Shown here piece after piece: positions 46,570-58,429 of a DNA stretch of 64,000 nucleotides. Positions within the stretch are counted from its first letter, which is position 1, and each line of letters begins with the position of its first letter. The notes below the pieces were generated by a model, which saw only the letters and a program-made list of their open reading frames with translations, had not been told where the DNA came from and made no database searches. The stretch spans positions 89,465,052 to 89,529,051 of the forward strand of contig JAKTNV010000004.1 of NCBI GenBank assembly GCA_022747635.1, written 5' to 3'. A program made the translations under genes and the position numbers. This DNA is from Hetaerina americana (Eukaryota; Arthropoda; Insecta; Odonata; Calopterygidae).

Positions 46570-47330
46570 TTTGAATCCATTAGAATTCCCTCTGCGTCGC
46601 AAGAATACTCAGCTGTCCTGCACCTTTCCAAAAGTTTTGCCTGCCCCCTCCAAGAATCAAGGGGCTCCCAACCCTATTCCTCCAGCATACCCCTGATGCA
46701 TACTCACATCTCGTAGCAATTTTTAACGAACTTAGCTGATTTTCTATTGACTTTTTCAAATTCCATAATTTGCGTCTTCTCCCATCGTTGCCAAATACAT
46801 GTTGAACCAAATTTGGCATAACTATAGTTTGGCAACACCTTTCTCTTACATTTTCAATGTTTAAAGCTGAATCGTACTTTCTTCTGATGTGGGTACCCCA
46901 TTAAAAGCTTGGTGTACGCTTAATATCGAAGTATTTCACCTGTACTGATTTCATTTATTCAATACAGCCTATTTTATAATGTACTTCTTGTTCCTGTTTT
47001 CGGTTATTCGGAAATTTCAGTGCGGTGCATTTTCTTACATTAAATTCTAAACTCCTTTTCTAACTCCTCTTGGGTGCCTAGCCTAGCATCGCAAGAGAGT
47101 ATTCCGCCTTCTGCCGGTATTCTCATATCTCTTTAAATCACTTTGTCGTCTGAAAATAATTTAATTTTGCTGCTAACATGGGGGCTTGGGTCTTTAATGC
47201 ATATCAAGAAGAACAGTGGCCGTATTATTCTTCCCTGCGGCACTCCTGACGTTATGTGTACTTCTAATGAACTCAACCCGTCGACGGTCCAATTAGAAGT
47301 CTAATTCAGTTCGTAATATTGTCGTTAATA
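46570..47330 (-). pseudogene. LINE reverse transcriptase fragment, CR1/Jockey-like
   Basis: Minus strand from about 47252: VPQGRIIRPLFFLICIKDPS, PHVSSKIKLFSDDKVI (catalytic .DD), EGGILSCDARLGTQEELEKE, then the thumb/connection region with VKYF and a tail ending KIATRCEYASGV. GVPQG...GPLLFL.YI.DL and F.DD are the RT blocks of CR1/Jockey-type LINEs. Many stops. This is a different family from the APE-type LINE at 32336. Confidence 0.75.
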
Positions 47331-47780
47331 GCATAATATTTTAGTGAGTGTATCAGCGTCTCGCAAGGGATCTTGCCCATGGCTCCCTTTGAAGGTAAAA
47401 ATACATCGTTCGCCCCCATAATCAAAAGTTTTCATTTAGTTTGAATGAGCTGAAAAATTAGTGTGGTTAGGAATTAATATTAAAATTATTTGGTAGTTTA
47501 CCCAAAATTGTAGGTTTTGGATGTCGACTGACTGTACAATTCTACATTTCTTTGCTTTTTGTTGCCCAATTCGACCAAATCTGATCCCATATTTCGATAA
47601 CTACTTCCATACTGCAATAAACTGTGACTCAATTCCGCATGCATTGTATCTCCTTTGATTAAGTCCAACCAACCTATCCTTTTCTCTTCCCCAACCTCGC
47701 TTACCTAACCTCGTTCCTTCTATCTCTCTGTATTCCGCATTCCATCGACAATCCAATTGCTCCGCATCCATCTTTCCCGC
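47331..47780. other. no recognisable feature
   Basis: Spacer between the two LINE fragments; nothing supported. Confidence 0.4.
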
Positions 47781-50195
47781 CTCCTTTGGATTTCAAATAT
47801 ACACACTTCCCCCATCATTATTAATATTTCTTATTCTCGTTTCCATTCCCATTCACTTTACTTGCGTTTCATTCTCTAAACGCATACTTTAAAAGCTTCC
47901 AATCCACTCCTATCATCTTGATACATATAGCAAGTTTCCGAGGCGTGCAAAACCACGCTACATTACTAATTTATAACTATTCTTTTCTTAATTTATTTCC
48001 TTAATGTCCCGGTCATAAATTCCTTTTTTGTGGAAGCATCTTTGGCTAACCAAGGTTTTATTCTGATGTCCCTAATGCATGGTTTGTGTAAAAAGTATCG
48101 AAAAAAGTTTCAGAAAAATAGATTTATATCCGATATTGCAACAATGCCACTACATTCTTCAAAGTACCCCCCTTCAGCGTCGACACGCTTTTGCCAGCGG
48201 TCTTTCCACACGACTCGAAGGTTCCCTGGTGGGCGGATTCCGTTTTTCGTCAGGTAGTCGATCTTCGCAAACAGACATTCGACTCAGCTTTTAGTGATCC
48301 GTCAAGACCTTATGACGAGTTGCAGATCATTCGCATCGCTAATTTTTCAGTGATAAAGGTGTGCACTGTCAAATTATCAATGCCAATACGATCTGCGATC
48401 CTGCTCACACTAATCCGACGGATTGAATTCAGCACTTCACGCACACGTCAGGGAAATTTGTTACCGATAGTTCTTATACAAACCTTTTACTTTTTCCATC
48501 TTGGTCCAAGATACTGTTCTTTAACCTTTCCACCTGGTTTAGTTTGTGCCCTCCTTTTTTAATGCTTTATTAGCCTTCCTCTCTCTTGAAAATTTCACCT
48601 TTCTTTTGCCTGCATTTATTCTCATCCCATACCTGTCACACTGAGTTCCTGAAGCTCTCAGCAATGCTTGAAACTCTTGGCTTACTGGCAAACTCAAACT
48701 TGGTCATCCGCGAACCTAACTAACTTTACGAATTCCCCACTGGCATTCGTTCCTACCTCAAGTTCCTCTCCTGACATTTTTATAACTTCCTTTTCGTACA
48801 AATCTAAAATCCGGGTAGTAGTGGACAACCCTGTCCTACTTTCTATTCTTGATCCCCCTTAAGGCCATCCCGACTTTCATCCGCCAAACGCACATTAGCG
48901 GTTATACATACGTTCAAGCTACGGATAGTTCGCCTGCATTTTCAATCTATCCCAAACTTTTAAATGCAGTCACTAATTCTACTCATTTTTCTCTATAGAC
49001 CTTTTTAAATTTCAAAACAAACAAATACATCTGGAATGCATTCCATGTGCCTTTGTCTCGATTTTATTGTTAGTGAGATGTTATTACTGCAATGGCGTCA
49101 CGCGTACCTGTCCTCTCCTCAAATCCAAACTGCTTATCCCCAGGAGTAATCATTAGCTCTCCTCTCCTTCTTTTTAGTGATGAGCCGAGTACTACGTTTT
49201 AACCAAATCATTGGTAAATTGTTACAGTGTTTGCGTGTTTAATCAAATCATTGTTAAATAGTGTCACATAAGCATTCTTGACACTTTATTGGGATTGGAA
49301 CTGACACAAATCTAGCAAAATCTTTCGGCTGAAGTCCTTTTTTTAATGCTACTCATTACCTCGTGAAAACTCTTCCTTTCACGCTTTCCTACTCTCTTAA
49401 TTAATTCCATGGGATTGCCTCCGAACTCCACCCCGTCATTTGAGTCCAATACCCCTAATTCCCTTTTGATTTACCAGTAAAACATTTGTGGTCCCAATCC
49501 ACCCATACTTCGTCTTTGTCTAAATTTGCTGGCCTTATTGTTTTACTTGTATAGTTTTACTTTATATTTCTTCCATAACTCTTGAACATTCCCTGGTTCA
49601 ATTAATAATATTCCTGACTTACCTTAGATTGCTGGTACATGATTCTCCTTCTAAGTTCCTAAGAGTGGTTTCACCTTTTCTCTATTACGCACCAATTTCA
49701 CATTCTTTTTTGCACACTTTCCATATCCCCGCACTGCGTTTTCCACCATTCGTCTTTCCCTTTATTTGTTTCCCGCGTCAGTTTATAATTCAACTCTATA
49801 TACTTCCTTCTACCCAACTCTTTGTTTCCATTTACTTCTCTGCTATAGCTCTCTAATCATCTCGTCCGTGTCCCATGATTTTCTTGTCCTTTTTCCTTTT
49901 TACTTTTTCTATAGTTTCCTTTGAGGCTTTCGATATCCCATGTTGGTTTGTTCCCAATTTTTCCATATAGTATATTGCCCAGCTCCTTTTCCTCGCTCGT
50001 TGTTGTCTCTACAGCATGATGATACTCCTTTCTTTCCGTTCGGTTTATGCTCACTGCCTCAACCTGTTTCATTCCTGTTTCATCCTTTTGAATCAGACAT
50101 TGCAGGTAATACGTGCACCTCATACTGCCGAGCATTACACACGGCCGACCGGGTCCCCTACTTGCCAGGACATTCATGTTTGTTTCCATTAATAG
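47780..50195 (-). pseudogene. APE-type LINE (linker to RT thumb), split by a mariner derivative
   Basis: Same family as 32336-33590, minus strand. The linker frame 50189-49857 has NKPTWDIESLKGNYRKSK. The entry block near 49110 has VIAV. Then CDRYGMRINAGKRKVKFSRE (about 48643-48584) and a drifted KLNQVERLK..LDQDGKS (about 48545-48490) appear. The homology stops at 48485 and resumes at about 48078 with RDIRIKPWLAKDASTKKEFM and TGTLRK, matching RDVRRRIAQGKEAFTRRRELM of the good copy. The interruption is the mariner at 48081-48484. Heavily mutated. Confidence 0.75.
48081..48484 (-). mobile_element. 404-bp internally deleted mariner inside the LINE
   Basis: Terminal inverted repeats: GGTTTGTGTAAAAAGTATCG from 48081 (plus) and GGTTTGTATAAGAACTATCG from 48484 (minus). 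On the minus strand the interior holds VREVLNSIRRISVSRIADRI then GIDNLTVHTFITEKLAM (second HTH) and, after a deletion of the catalytic core, VVWKDRWQKRVDAEGGYFEE (transposase C-terminus). Non-autonomous; needs a full-length relative to move. No clean TA target duplication is left. Confidence 0.85.
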
Positions 50196-50286
50196 TTCGT
50201 GGGATGGGTTGGAGAAGTGGTTCCTTCTTGCCTTTGTCAGTAGTATTTTTAACGTGATACCATCAATTGCATTTCTTAGATAACCA

Positions 50287-50377
50287 TAGTTATCAAACCA
50301 AAGGTCGGTTTTTTAGGCGAGGGTGGAGCTCATCTAATATTAAGCCCAACGACGTGGGAAATTCACACATCATACGA
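50287..50377 (-). repeat. dispersed repeat X, copy 3
   Basis: See 42714-42826 for the shared landmarks. The copy lies about 100 bases upstream (in its own orientation) of the minus-strand LINE at 47780-50195. Confidence 0.55.
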
Positions 50378-50454
50378 GTAATAAACAGTAGTAATAAGTA
50401 ATGCTCCTTTTACTGTGCCGCCTATGATTTCTCAGGCAGATCTAGTGCCCGAAA

Positions 50455-50560
50455 ATTCACACCACAGTTTGGGTGAAGCTCTAGTTGCCCTGAGACATGC
50501 CTTCGATTCTAACACGGGTCCTCAAGTTATTAGTTAAACTCTCTACCACGTCCCGTAAAT
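50455..50560 (-). repeat. possible tRNA-derived SINE remnant
   Basis: On the minus strand GGGACGTGGTAGAGAGTTTA resembles an A-box region and TTAGAATCGAAGGCATG a weak B box. No cloverleaf. Confidence 0.2.
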
Positions 50561-51860
50561 GGAAATATTTTAATGATTTTATCATTCGAACCCAACCATT
50601 TATAAGTTCACTTATGGGCTTCCTTTCGGGTAGTTGTTTGCCCACCGAAATCTACCCTTGAAGCATACTTCATAATTACTTGTGGTGTTCGCGGATGTTT
50701 CACTGGGTACAGACTTAGGTGGCTGAGCACTTGAGCCGTCGAACGATTGCGGCTTCTCTCTCGCCGCAGCCCGCGTGGAAAGCATTCAATACTTTATGAT
50801 ATCACGCCATGCCGTGGAGTGATTCTCTCCGAACATTGTGCCTTCATGAGATACTTTTGCTCAAAGTAATGTACGTGGAGTATTTTCGTGACGAGCGAGA
50901 AATAGATAGTTCTTATGCAGTTTGTCCGGACCAGAGTGACTGTCCGCTTGCGCCACGCCCCTCGCGAATGCGGTGGCGCGCACGTCTCGTGCTGAATCCT
51001 CGAATTACTTTCGGCATCGGATCTACGAACAGTGAACGACCTTGAAGTCCTTGTCCCTTTCACTCCATTCCATTGCCTCTCTCACGCCTGCCCGGTGTCT
51101 TCATCCAATTAACCCCACCCCCTCCCCCTACGCTGGTCCGCATTCGCCATTCCTGGTTATCTAACGCTTTTCTCTGTGGAAGCCTATTTTTCGCGATTAT
51201 AAAATACTGCCATGCCCCTTCCCTCTGTCTCTTCATTTCAATTTGAATCCGCGTTAATTTCATTACGTCATCGCTAGCTAGTCCTGGAGAAATACTGTTT
51301 TTGCCACCGCAATTTATGAAAATAATAGGGTTTTATCACCTATCCCCCCATAAGCTGCAATTACTAATGAGACATCAGGAATTCAAGAATGATTCAAATG
51401 TTCACCTCGTGATATTTTTTCTTATCAACGAAAGACGTACGTTTTACTTCACGTAGGAGCCCGATTATCGGCTTCCAGCCGCTTACGTGTAGCATTAGTT
51501 TTCCCTTCTGGAACTGTTTCATTGTGATAAATCAGTTCCAACACATCAAATCTGCGCTACACAGAAAATGGCCTTAGAATATTTTATATTTTCAACATTT
51601 AATATATCGTCTTGGCGCACTTGTACATTTGTTTCATCGAGGCTCTTATCTCAGAGTTTGCCTAGGTAGCTTGACAGTTTAGACGAAAACTACGAAGGAA
51701 AGAAATGCTACAGCGGGAGCGGTGAATGATCAATTTTTAATATTTAATGGAGAAAATGGCTGTCAGAGAAGGTTACAAGTCTCTCGTTGTGAAAGTTTGT
51801 AATGTTTATTTTCCTATATTGATACTATCACTTTTAGTGCTCAAATTTGTGATTATACAT
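50561..51860. other. no recognisable feature
   Basis: GC-richer around 50930-51260, otherwise AT-rich. No motif-supported feature. Confidence 0.45.
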
Positions 51861-51865
51861 AGATG

Positions 51866-51935
51866 TCTAATAACCTAATTTAACCTAATAACCTGTAACC
51901 TAATTTAACCTAATAACTGTATAACCTAATTTTCA
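51866..51935. repeat. imperfect AACCTAA tandem repeat
   Basis: About two and a half units of a 27-base repeat built from TAACCTAATT and TTAACCTAATAACCTG. AACCT is the complement of the arthropod telomere unit AGGTT, but the units here are not pure telomere repeats. Confidence 0.7.
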
Positions 51936-52555
51936 TTTAAACAAGTATGAAATTTATCCGTGAGTGTATTATTTCAACATAGATAAATTATTTAGTTGAC
52001 ATTGATAAATATTTGCCTATTTGAATTCAAAATAATTGTCTGGCCGCCTAAAATCAATGGAAAATTGTATGTCGTTTCCCATTTTATGGCATTCTTTTGT
52101 ATTCGCGGATGTTGGCTGGTCGCCGGTCGATGCCGCGAGGCTTATTTGTTCAATTATATTGTGTTAGCCATGATCTAGAAATGTGGCATTCGTGCTTTTT
52201 ATATTATTTAGGCAGTGCAGGTAGTAAGTATGATTTTTGATAATTGTGTTTCAGTTGTGATATTAGATATTTCTTGTAGGTTGTTGGTATCAATGGGTTC
52301 CCTTTTACATAGTTGACTTTGTAGTACGAAACTGTATTCGATTGAATTCATTGATCTGCACCGGATCGTCGCCAAGTCGTATGATGTCTTTCCGAGGGAG
52401 TTAATAACTATTTAATTGCATTTAGGTGATTCAAGTGAGTCAGTCAAACGGTAGCTTTTGTACGGGTTGGGCCTCCAAAGCACTAAGTGATTCATTAGCA
52501 TATTTTCTCTCAAAAAGACTTCCTTCTTTAGAATCTCCCATTTTTGTGCGCTTGT
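51936..52555. other. no recognisable feature
   Basis: AT-rich sequence, nothing supported. Confidence 0.45.
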
Positions 52556-53098
52556 TTTTGCGTAGGATGCCCGTTCTTGTCCTCCCCTCTCTCATTCCTT
52601 CCCTCTGAATATCTTATGTTTCCATCCAATTTTTAATGCCGTATTATTACCCCTTCTTCGCGAGTGTGCTCATCTGTCAGCTGTTTTCTGCGGCCTTCTC
52701 TACATCCTGAATGCCTCCAATCCGCGCTCGTAATTTTTCCTCATAGACCCTGTTTCCTCAGAACCTTGAAGAACTGCTTCTTATATACATAAATATTGGT
52801 CATTCTTTGCGTTTTTTTGCTCCGTGCCAGTAATTCCCGCTTTATAAAGACTTATATGGTCATGTAAGTTTCCTTGTAACATCCTCACTCTGAGATCTTA
52901 AGTGTCCTTCGAAAATAATGCTTCGACTACGTCAGCTCCTCAACCTTTTCTGTCAAGCATCCAATTATGGAAATATCTTACCCTCCTACCTTAGCCATCA
53001 TGCTTTTCAGAGGATGTCATATTGACAATTTTAATGATATCCATCCTACATTTCTCGCAGCGATCCTTCATGGAAAAATGATTTCAGTCTCTTGAATG
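52556..53098 (-). pseudogene. decayed LINE RT thumb region
   Basis: Minus strand: TGSMRKNYERGLEAFRM (about 52758-52708), where LINE endonuclease-RT proteins have TW....E.RLEAFEMW.YRRM, followed by ADR...SRRRG. Weak but in the right order. Very decayed; possibly a relative of the family at 32336. Confidence 0.4.
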
Positions 53099-53109
53099 CC
53101 TTGCTCACG

Positions 53110-53195
53110 GAAACCTTATATTCATCTACATCTACTTAATACCCCGCAAGCCGCCGCAAGGGCGTGTGGCGGGGGGTGTAAGGACACCACCCGTA
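53110..53195 (-). repeat. LINE 3' UTR ending in TAGATG repeats
   Basis: Minus strand: GGTGTCCTTACACCCCCCGC, CACACGCCCTTGCGGCGGCT, TGCGGGGTATTAAGTAGATG, TAGATG and on. A CACACCC-type block followed by a TAGATG tail is common at the 3' ends of arthropod LINEs. The related block occurs at 6890-6920 and 15375-15405. Confidence 0.55.
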
Positions 53196-53569
53196 AATTA
53201 GCAAAGAAAAAGAAAAAAAAACCGCATGCAATAACCGCAAAATCATATATCTACAAAAAAAACATTGCATACATTCATGCATGAACACTTACACCCAACA
53301 AACATGCAAACACTCAATCACATCTTACATACACATGCACCTGAAAGTATACCTAAAAGCTTTGCAGTGTTAAACTTTGCTCCGACTTTTAAATTCAATG
53401 TTTTCAATATTCCTGACTCTGCTAATACTTTTGCATCGGAATCATTTGATTGCTATCCTATATTCCTTTAATTTATGGAATAGGTATAACCATAATTAAA
53501 AAATATCGTCGAATTTTAGCAATGATAATTTTCATACTAATTTACGATGGACTCTCTTTTTTATTTCAG

Positions 53570-53639
53570 ACGACCTTCGGAGGGCAAGATGGCCCCCACA
53601 ACTACGATCGAGACAGTGACTATCACCAGGCCGCTAAAG
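53570..53639 (+). other. best host exon candidate (70 bases)
   Basis: A strong acceptor (polypyrimidine tract and TTTATTTCAG ending at 53569) and a consensus donor (AAG followed by GTAAGA at 53640) bracket 70 bases that are GC-richer than the flanks. Two frames are open across it. Frame 1 reads TTFGGQDGPHNYDRDSDYHQ then AAK. Frame 2 reads RPSEGKMAPTTTIETVTITR then PLK, and contains an ATG at 53589 with A at -3 and G at +4. Frame 2 as a start exon would give a Thr-rich N-terminus. This style of N-terminus occurs in some insect MARVEL-type membrane proteins, but that is a vague resemblance, not an identification. No neighbouring exons were found. Confidence 0.5.
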
Positions 53640-54850
53640 GTAAGACCCGCGTCTCATTCTTCCCACAATTCTGGTATCTCAAGGCGTGGATTTTAGATTG
53701 GCATTTAATTAAGATTATAGGTCGTCAAACTGTCATTTCATCAGAATTCTGCTGTTATTTTCCTATCATAGTGCCTGAAAGCGTCTTTCCTTATTCCTCA
53801 GCAAAGACCAAAATATAAACGTGCCATGATACGTATAATTTATAGCAGTTTTTTCTTTGATTTTGTCGGAATTCATTCCTTAATTTGCAATTAATTAATT
53901 TTCCTTGAACTTTTCAGGGAATTCTAGGCTCTTCCTTTTTTTTGGCGATTACTAATAAATCATGTGAAAGTAATTATAATTTATTTTACGCGTAAACATA
54001 GAATATTTAATGAATCTCCTGGCCATAGTTGGGAAAAGGACTTGAAAAATGTAATTGCGATATCGTAGCGTTTTGAAACTGGCAAATTATCTAATAAAAA
54101 TATAGCCGTAGTAGTATATGAGCAAAGACATACAGTAAGAAACCGGATAAAAATCTCAAGGCACAATTACCTGAGATGGTTACTATCCGGTGAAATCACT
54201 AGATATTTTTTTGTTGAAAATATTTTATCTGTTCCTAGTTAAATGCAGAGTTGTCGAGGGCTCTTGAAATACGACGACTAGTGCAAAGGTATGGGAAGTA
54301 ATCAGTCTCTCGTCGAAAAACTATTCGTTAGTTCTAAAGTGTATAGAGGTCGGTAACAAAAATTTGAGGTTTTTCGACTCCTTCCCTTGCTGTGCAGTAG
54401 GCAAATAGCCTAAAACAGGGCTTCCTTGTTTGTTGTACAATATTATATATTTGTTAAATGTTGCATATTACCATATAGTTTATATCTGTTATGTACAACT
54501 TCTTGGAAAAATAAACAACTTTTTGACTTTTGACTTGTGCAGTTTTGGACTATTAATGACTGTCGGCAATTTGGATTCTATTTGATGCGGGGTCTTGTGA
54601 AATGGAATGAATTGAAATGTACCCTAAATTGTAGAATTTCCATCACGGTGGGTTTCTCGTCTTACGTTGGATGGTCTGGGCGGGTTTCATTCTGCCTTCC
54701 ATTTAGCTTATTTAATATCATAATTGAAATATTGCATCTACATGTGTGCTGGTCAAAGATATAGTAAATCATATCAGTCTTGAGATCGCAAAGGAAATCG
54801 AAAATATTTTCTCGAAAACGGGGAGTCAGGTGTCCCCACTTTCTTTCGCA
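53640..54850. other. no recognisable feature
   Basis: AT-rich; presumably intron if the exon at 53570 is real. Confidence 0.45.
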
Positions 54851-54854
54851 ATAA

Positions 54855-55720
54855 AATAAACGGCAATTTATTTGTGAAGGTCTTGTGAGGCGAAGTGAGA
54901 GTGTCATTTGTGGCTGATGCTCTTTTACTCATCTGTAGTTACTCGCCGAGGCAAGGGAATTGTAACTGCTGTACTTTATTTTAATGATATATTTTATTAA
55001 ATAGAAAAAGGTTATGCCGTTTTCAAGGAAGAGAGAGAGGCTAAGTTAAATGTTAAAATAGGATGACAAAAGATAGAGCAGCTGAAATAGTTTACGCATC
55101 TCGGAAGTGTTTTGGACCAAAATGGTCACAGTAGTAGGGACGTTAGGGCAAGAATGGCACTGGGCAATGAGGCTTTCGCAGGAAGAGGAAATTTATTACA
55201 GGGACATTAGTGGATTACAGAAGTAAGGATTTTAAGAAAAGGCTCGTTAAAACTTTGATAAGGAGCGTAGTTATAAACGGTGCGGGAACATGGTAATTGA
55301 AACAGGGCGATAGGTTAAGATTGGTGGCTTTTGAAATATGGGTGTGGAGAAGGTGAACCGGGCAGAAAGAAAACAAACGAGAAAGTGCTAGGTATGGTTG
55401 GGAAGGGAGAAAGCTGATTGCTGGGAGAAATCAGAAGGAGCCAGGAAAACTGGGTGAAAAGCATATTGATCGGCCGTGAGATGTTGAAGATTGTAACAAA
55501 TGGGAGAACGTTAGGCCAACTAGGAAAGGGCAGGAATAGGATAGTGATGTTGGACGGAATGGAATGAGGAAGGGAGTATACCGAGATGAAAGGGGCGTTT
55601 TGTAGTGTAGGATTCTGGGTTGCGCTTTTTTTTGGAGAAACAAGATATTTATTTGGTACTTGTGTTCATCCAAAACCTACCTTAACCGGTTGATTACCTA
55701 AAATAATGGTAATAATTCAT
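54855..55720 (+). pseudogene. APE-type LINE fragment (RT palm to 3' tail)
   Basis: Plus-strand decayed copy of 32336-33590. Landmarks: FVADAL near 54900; ACGCATCTCGGAAGTGTTTT near 55094; TTTTGGACCAAAATGGTCAC; AGGAGCGTAGTTATAAACGG near 55260; TTGAAATATGGGTGTGGAGA near 55329; TTCATCCAAAACCTACCTTA near 55665. The 3' tail ends in TAAAATAATGGTAATAATTC, with no (TA)n here, unlike the copy at 33587. Confidence 0.75.
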
Positions 55721-57700
55721 TCAATTGCCATGGTGTAACAACAGCCGAGTGAATATCCAAATAGTTCCCTAGACGTTGTTAGATTTAACTCAAACGCCGA
55801 GGCGGCAAACAGAATTGCGTAACTTTGTTATTCCGATTTGTTAAAATTATCTTAGATTGTGCCTCGTCGATGCATTTTTGTTTGAAAGACAGATCGGGAC
55901 GAAGGAGGTTAGGTTCACACTTCTGTAAATCCCATTTGTGGTAAACTAAGTAAACCCACGTGCATCTATTTTTTCCGAGAAACCGTTTTCATCCCTCACC
56001 CCAGTAATATCCCCCACCCCGGACCCCCCGCGTGTGCAAGGGGTGCGGGAGTACGCTACGGTCCGAGGAGGGGTCGGTTGGAGTCGATCACGGCAGCAAC
56101 TCGCTCGAATGATCAGCCTAATCCCGCCCGTGGGACCGATGGCTCCTTTCTTCTTTTCTTCCTCTTTTATTATTCCCGCTTTGCATCGCTCGCGATGATG
56201 GGGGTACGCTGCCTTCGCCTGTCCTTCCGTACACACTCAGCTGGCCCCTCGTTATTTGTTCTGTACTCTTCTTCGGCGGGTCTTCCCCCCTCTCTCCATG
56301 CCCGCTCGGCGAGCTTACATCTTCCCATCTGGCGAAGCCGTATGCGATTCGTCCACTCCATTTCTTAAGCTGGTGCTTCACCTGTATCCGCCTCTCCTCC
56401 TCTATCGGGCATCGGCAGCGTTTTGATGACGCCTTAAGTTTATATAATCAATTGTATCCGTGTACATGTCAGCTTACGGATTGTTTGATTGTCGATGGTA
56501 ATAATGTATAGCTTGTAATGAAAATGAAAAAGTAAAATTTAATTCCATATTGAACATCTGACCGATTGGTTTATTTTTTTTGCATTACCTATCGCGTATA
56601 ATTTGTTGAAGGTGTTTCGTTGAGTTTGTGTTTATAATTACGTTGAGTGAAAATACTGGAGAACAGTGGCATGTTTGTGAACCTGATATATTAGGACTTT
56701 GAATTATTAGTATTTGAGTCTTCAGTCGCAATATTGAGGTTCTCAATTAAATCAACTTTAAGTATCATAGCAATAATAATCGAAGAACTTAATTTCCATT
56801 CGCAATTTCTTTACGAACACATTGTTTTAAGCTATATTTGCATAGTTAAGGGCTGGCGACCTTGGGACTCGTTAGGGATTACGCAGTGGGGACGGGAGGA
56901 TATGGTGTAGGTGGGGGTAATCATACATGACACAAACATGGAATTGTTTTTCAAAATTATGAGGCCAATTTCGGATAGACTCTGAGTTTTTAAAATCGGG
57001 AAATCTGCAGAAACGTGTTGAGTTTACCTAAGACCGATTTTACCGAAGTAGGGAATTTCAATGACGTAGCGGGGATTCACGATGGTGACAAAAGAGGTTA
57101 TTTATAATATTTTCGTGCAGATAATGTTTGATATTGGTGATTGCAAGTTCAAGTGCTGACAAAAATCAAAACTGTAATTATCGTATGAGATAATCTTACT
57201 TCCCATTCATTCTATAGTTGGCGCTACACCTCTCACCTGTATGCCTACCTCGCCCTTCTCATTTGCTCTATTTTTCTTTCCCATAATTTCATAAACTCTA
57301 CAATAGCAGTGCAACTATCGTTTGACTTTAGACGGGAATTTAGGGCGTCTAAAACTCTTATTATGCAACGACTGCGACAATCTCCTATAGTATCGCTATT
57401 ATCTAATCACAAAAAGAAATGACATGGAATTACGACTTCTTATACCCAAAAAATACGGTATTTTTGCAGGTATTTATAATAATTAGTCACTGTGGATGAC
57501 GCGGTAAAACATCACGGATATATTCGTAAACCTCACCCAGGTAAATGTATCTAATAATATTAATGAAGTGATTTTTCTTGCGTTGATATTCTACAAACTT
57601 TACGACATTAGACCATAAGCCGAACAATTTAATGTCTCTTAGTTCTGCTCTAAGAATTCAATAAAATTACATGTATTTTCGTTGAGACCAAAAAGTATTT
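55721..57700. other. no recognisable feature; GC-rich patch 55970-56400
   Basis: The GC-rich patch has overlapping frames on both strands and no domain. The rest is AT-rich. Confidence 0.45.
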
Positions 57701-57706
57701 GAACCT

Positions 57707-57707
<1 letters not shown>

Positions 57708-57767
<60 letters not shown>

Positions 57768-57806
57768 GTAATGTGTATACATATATATATATATAATGTG
57801 TATATA
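57708..57806. repeat. (TA)n microsatellite, interrupted
   Basis: TA array with TATGTATATA and GTAATGTGTATACATA interruptions. Confidence 0.95.
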
Positions 57807-57808
57807 TA

Positions 57809-57907
57809 TGCCCCCGCAATGATAAGGAAGAGCCATCCAAGCATTTGAGTATATAAACATACATTTGTATACTCAAATGCGTGGATGGCTCCTCCTCACC
57901 ATTGCGG
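57809..57907. repeat. imperfect hairpin adjoining (TA)n
   Basis: Arms 57809-57852 and 57864-57907 are reverse complements with a few mismatches (CCCGCAATG, AGGAAGAGCCATCCAAGCAT, TTGAGTATA outward). The loop is about 11 bases. It is directly next to a (TA)n array, like the PLE-tail palindromes, but the sequence is different. Confidence 0.8.
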
Positions 57908-57986
57908 GCGGTGGTGGATGTGCGACCCCAGGTCATATCGTTGTGGTGGTTCGCAGAGTTTTGCGTAGATGTAGACAAAGATTTAT

Positions 57987-58408
57987 TTAGGTTTCGATTT
58001 CTTCGAAAGCACGGTGAGAAAAATGTTTGTAAGAAGCGATTGACTGAGATCCGTGAACGCGATAAACTAGCAAGAATATATTACCATTGAGGCGGGCTTT
58101 ATGATGACATTCGCATATTCCGGTAATTTTGGTTGGCAAGTTATCTCGCGGTCTGTATGGACGGGCAAAATTATCGTATAGTCGACATTTTTTTCGCAAC
58201 GATGGTCGACGTAAAACATCTGGGAATAGGGACGGTTGAACATAGCTCCCGAAGTCGCTGCAGAAACGGCAATTTCTGCTTGGCAGCCGTCGACATATTT
58301 CTTCTTTCCACAACGCAAAACTGAGGCGGTGTGATTTATTCCCGCGATTTCTTCGAATGTGGGACAAATTCCACCGATGCATGCCGAATGGATATTTCCG
58401 TAAATCAC
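57987..58408 (-). other. unrecognised open frames, two overlapping
   Basis: Two minus-strand frames are open: 58408-58067 (113 codons, with CIGGICPTFEEIAGINHTA and YVDGCQAEIAVSAATSGAMF) and 58382-57987 (131 codons, R- and C-rich). The first looks more like a globular protein. I recognise neither and see no convincing splice sites. It could be a fragment of a mobile-element ORF. Confidence 0.2.
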
Positions 58409-58429
58409 TGAAGCTTGAAAACTACAGCT

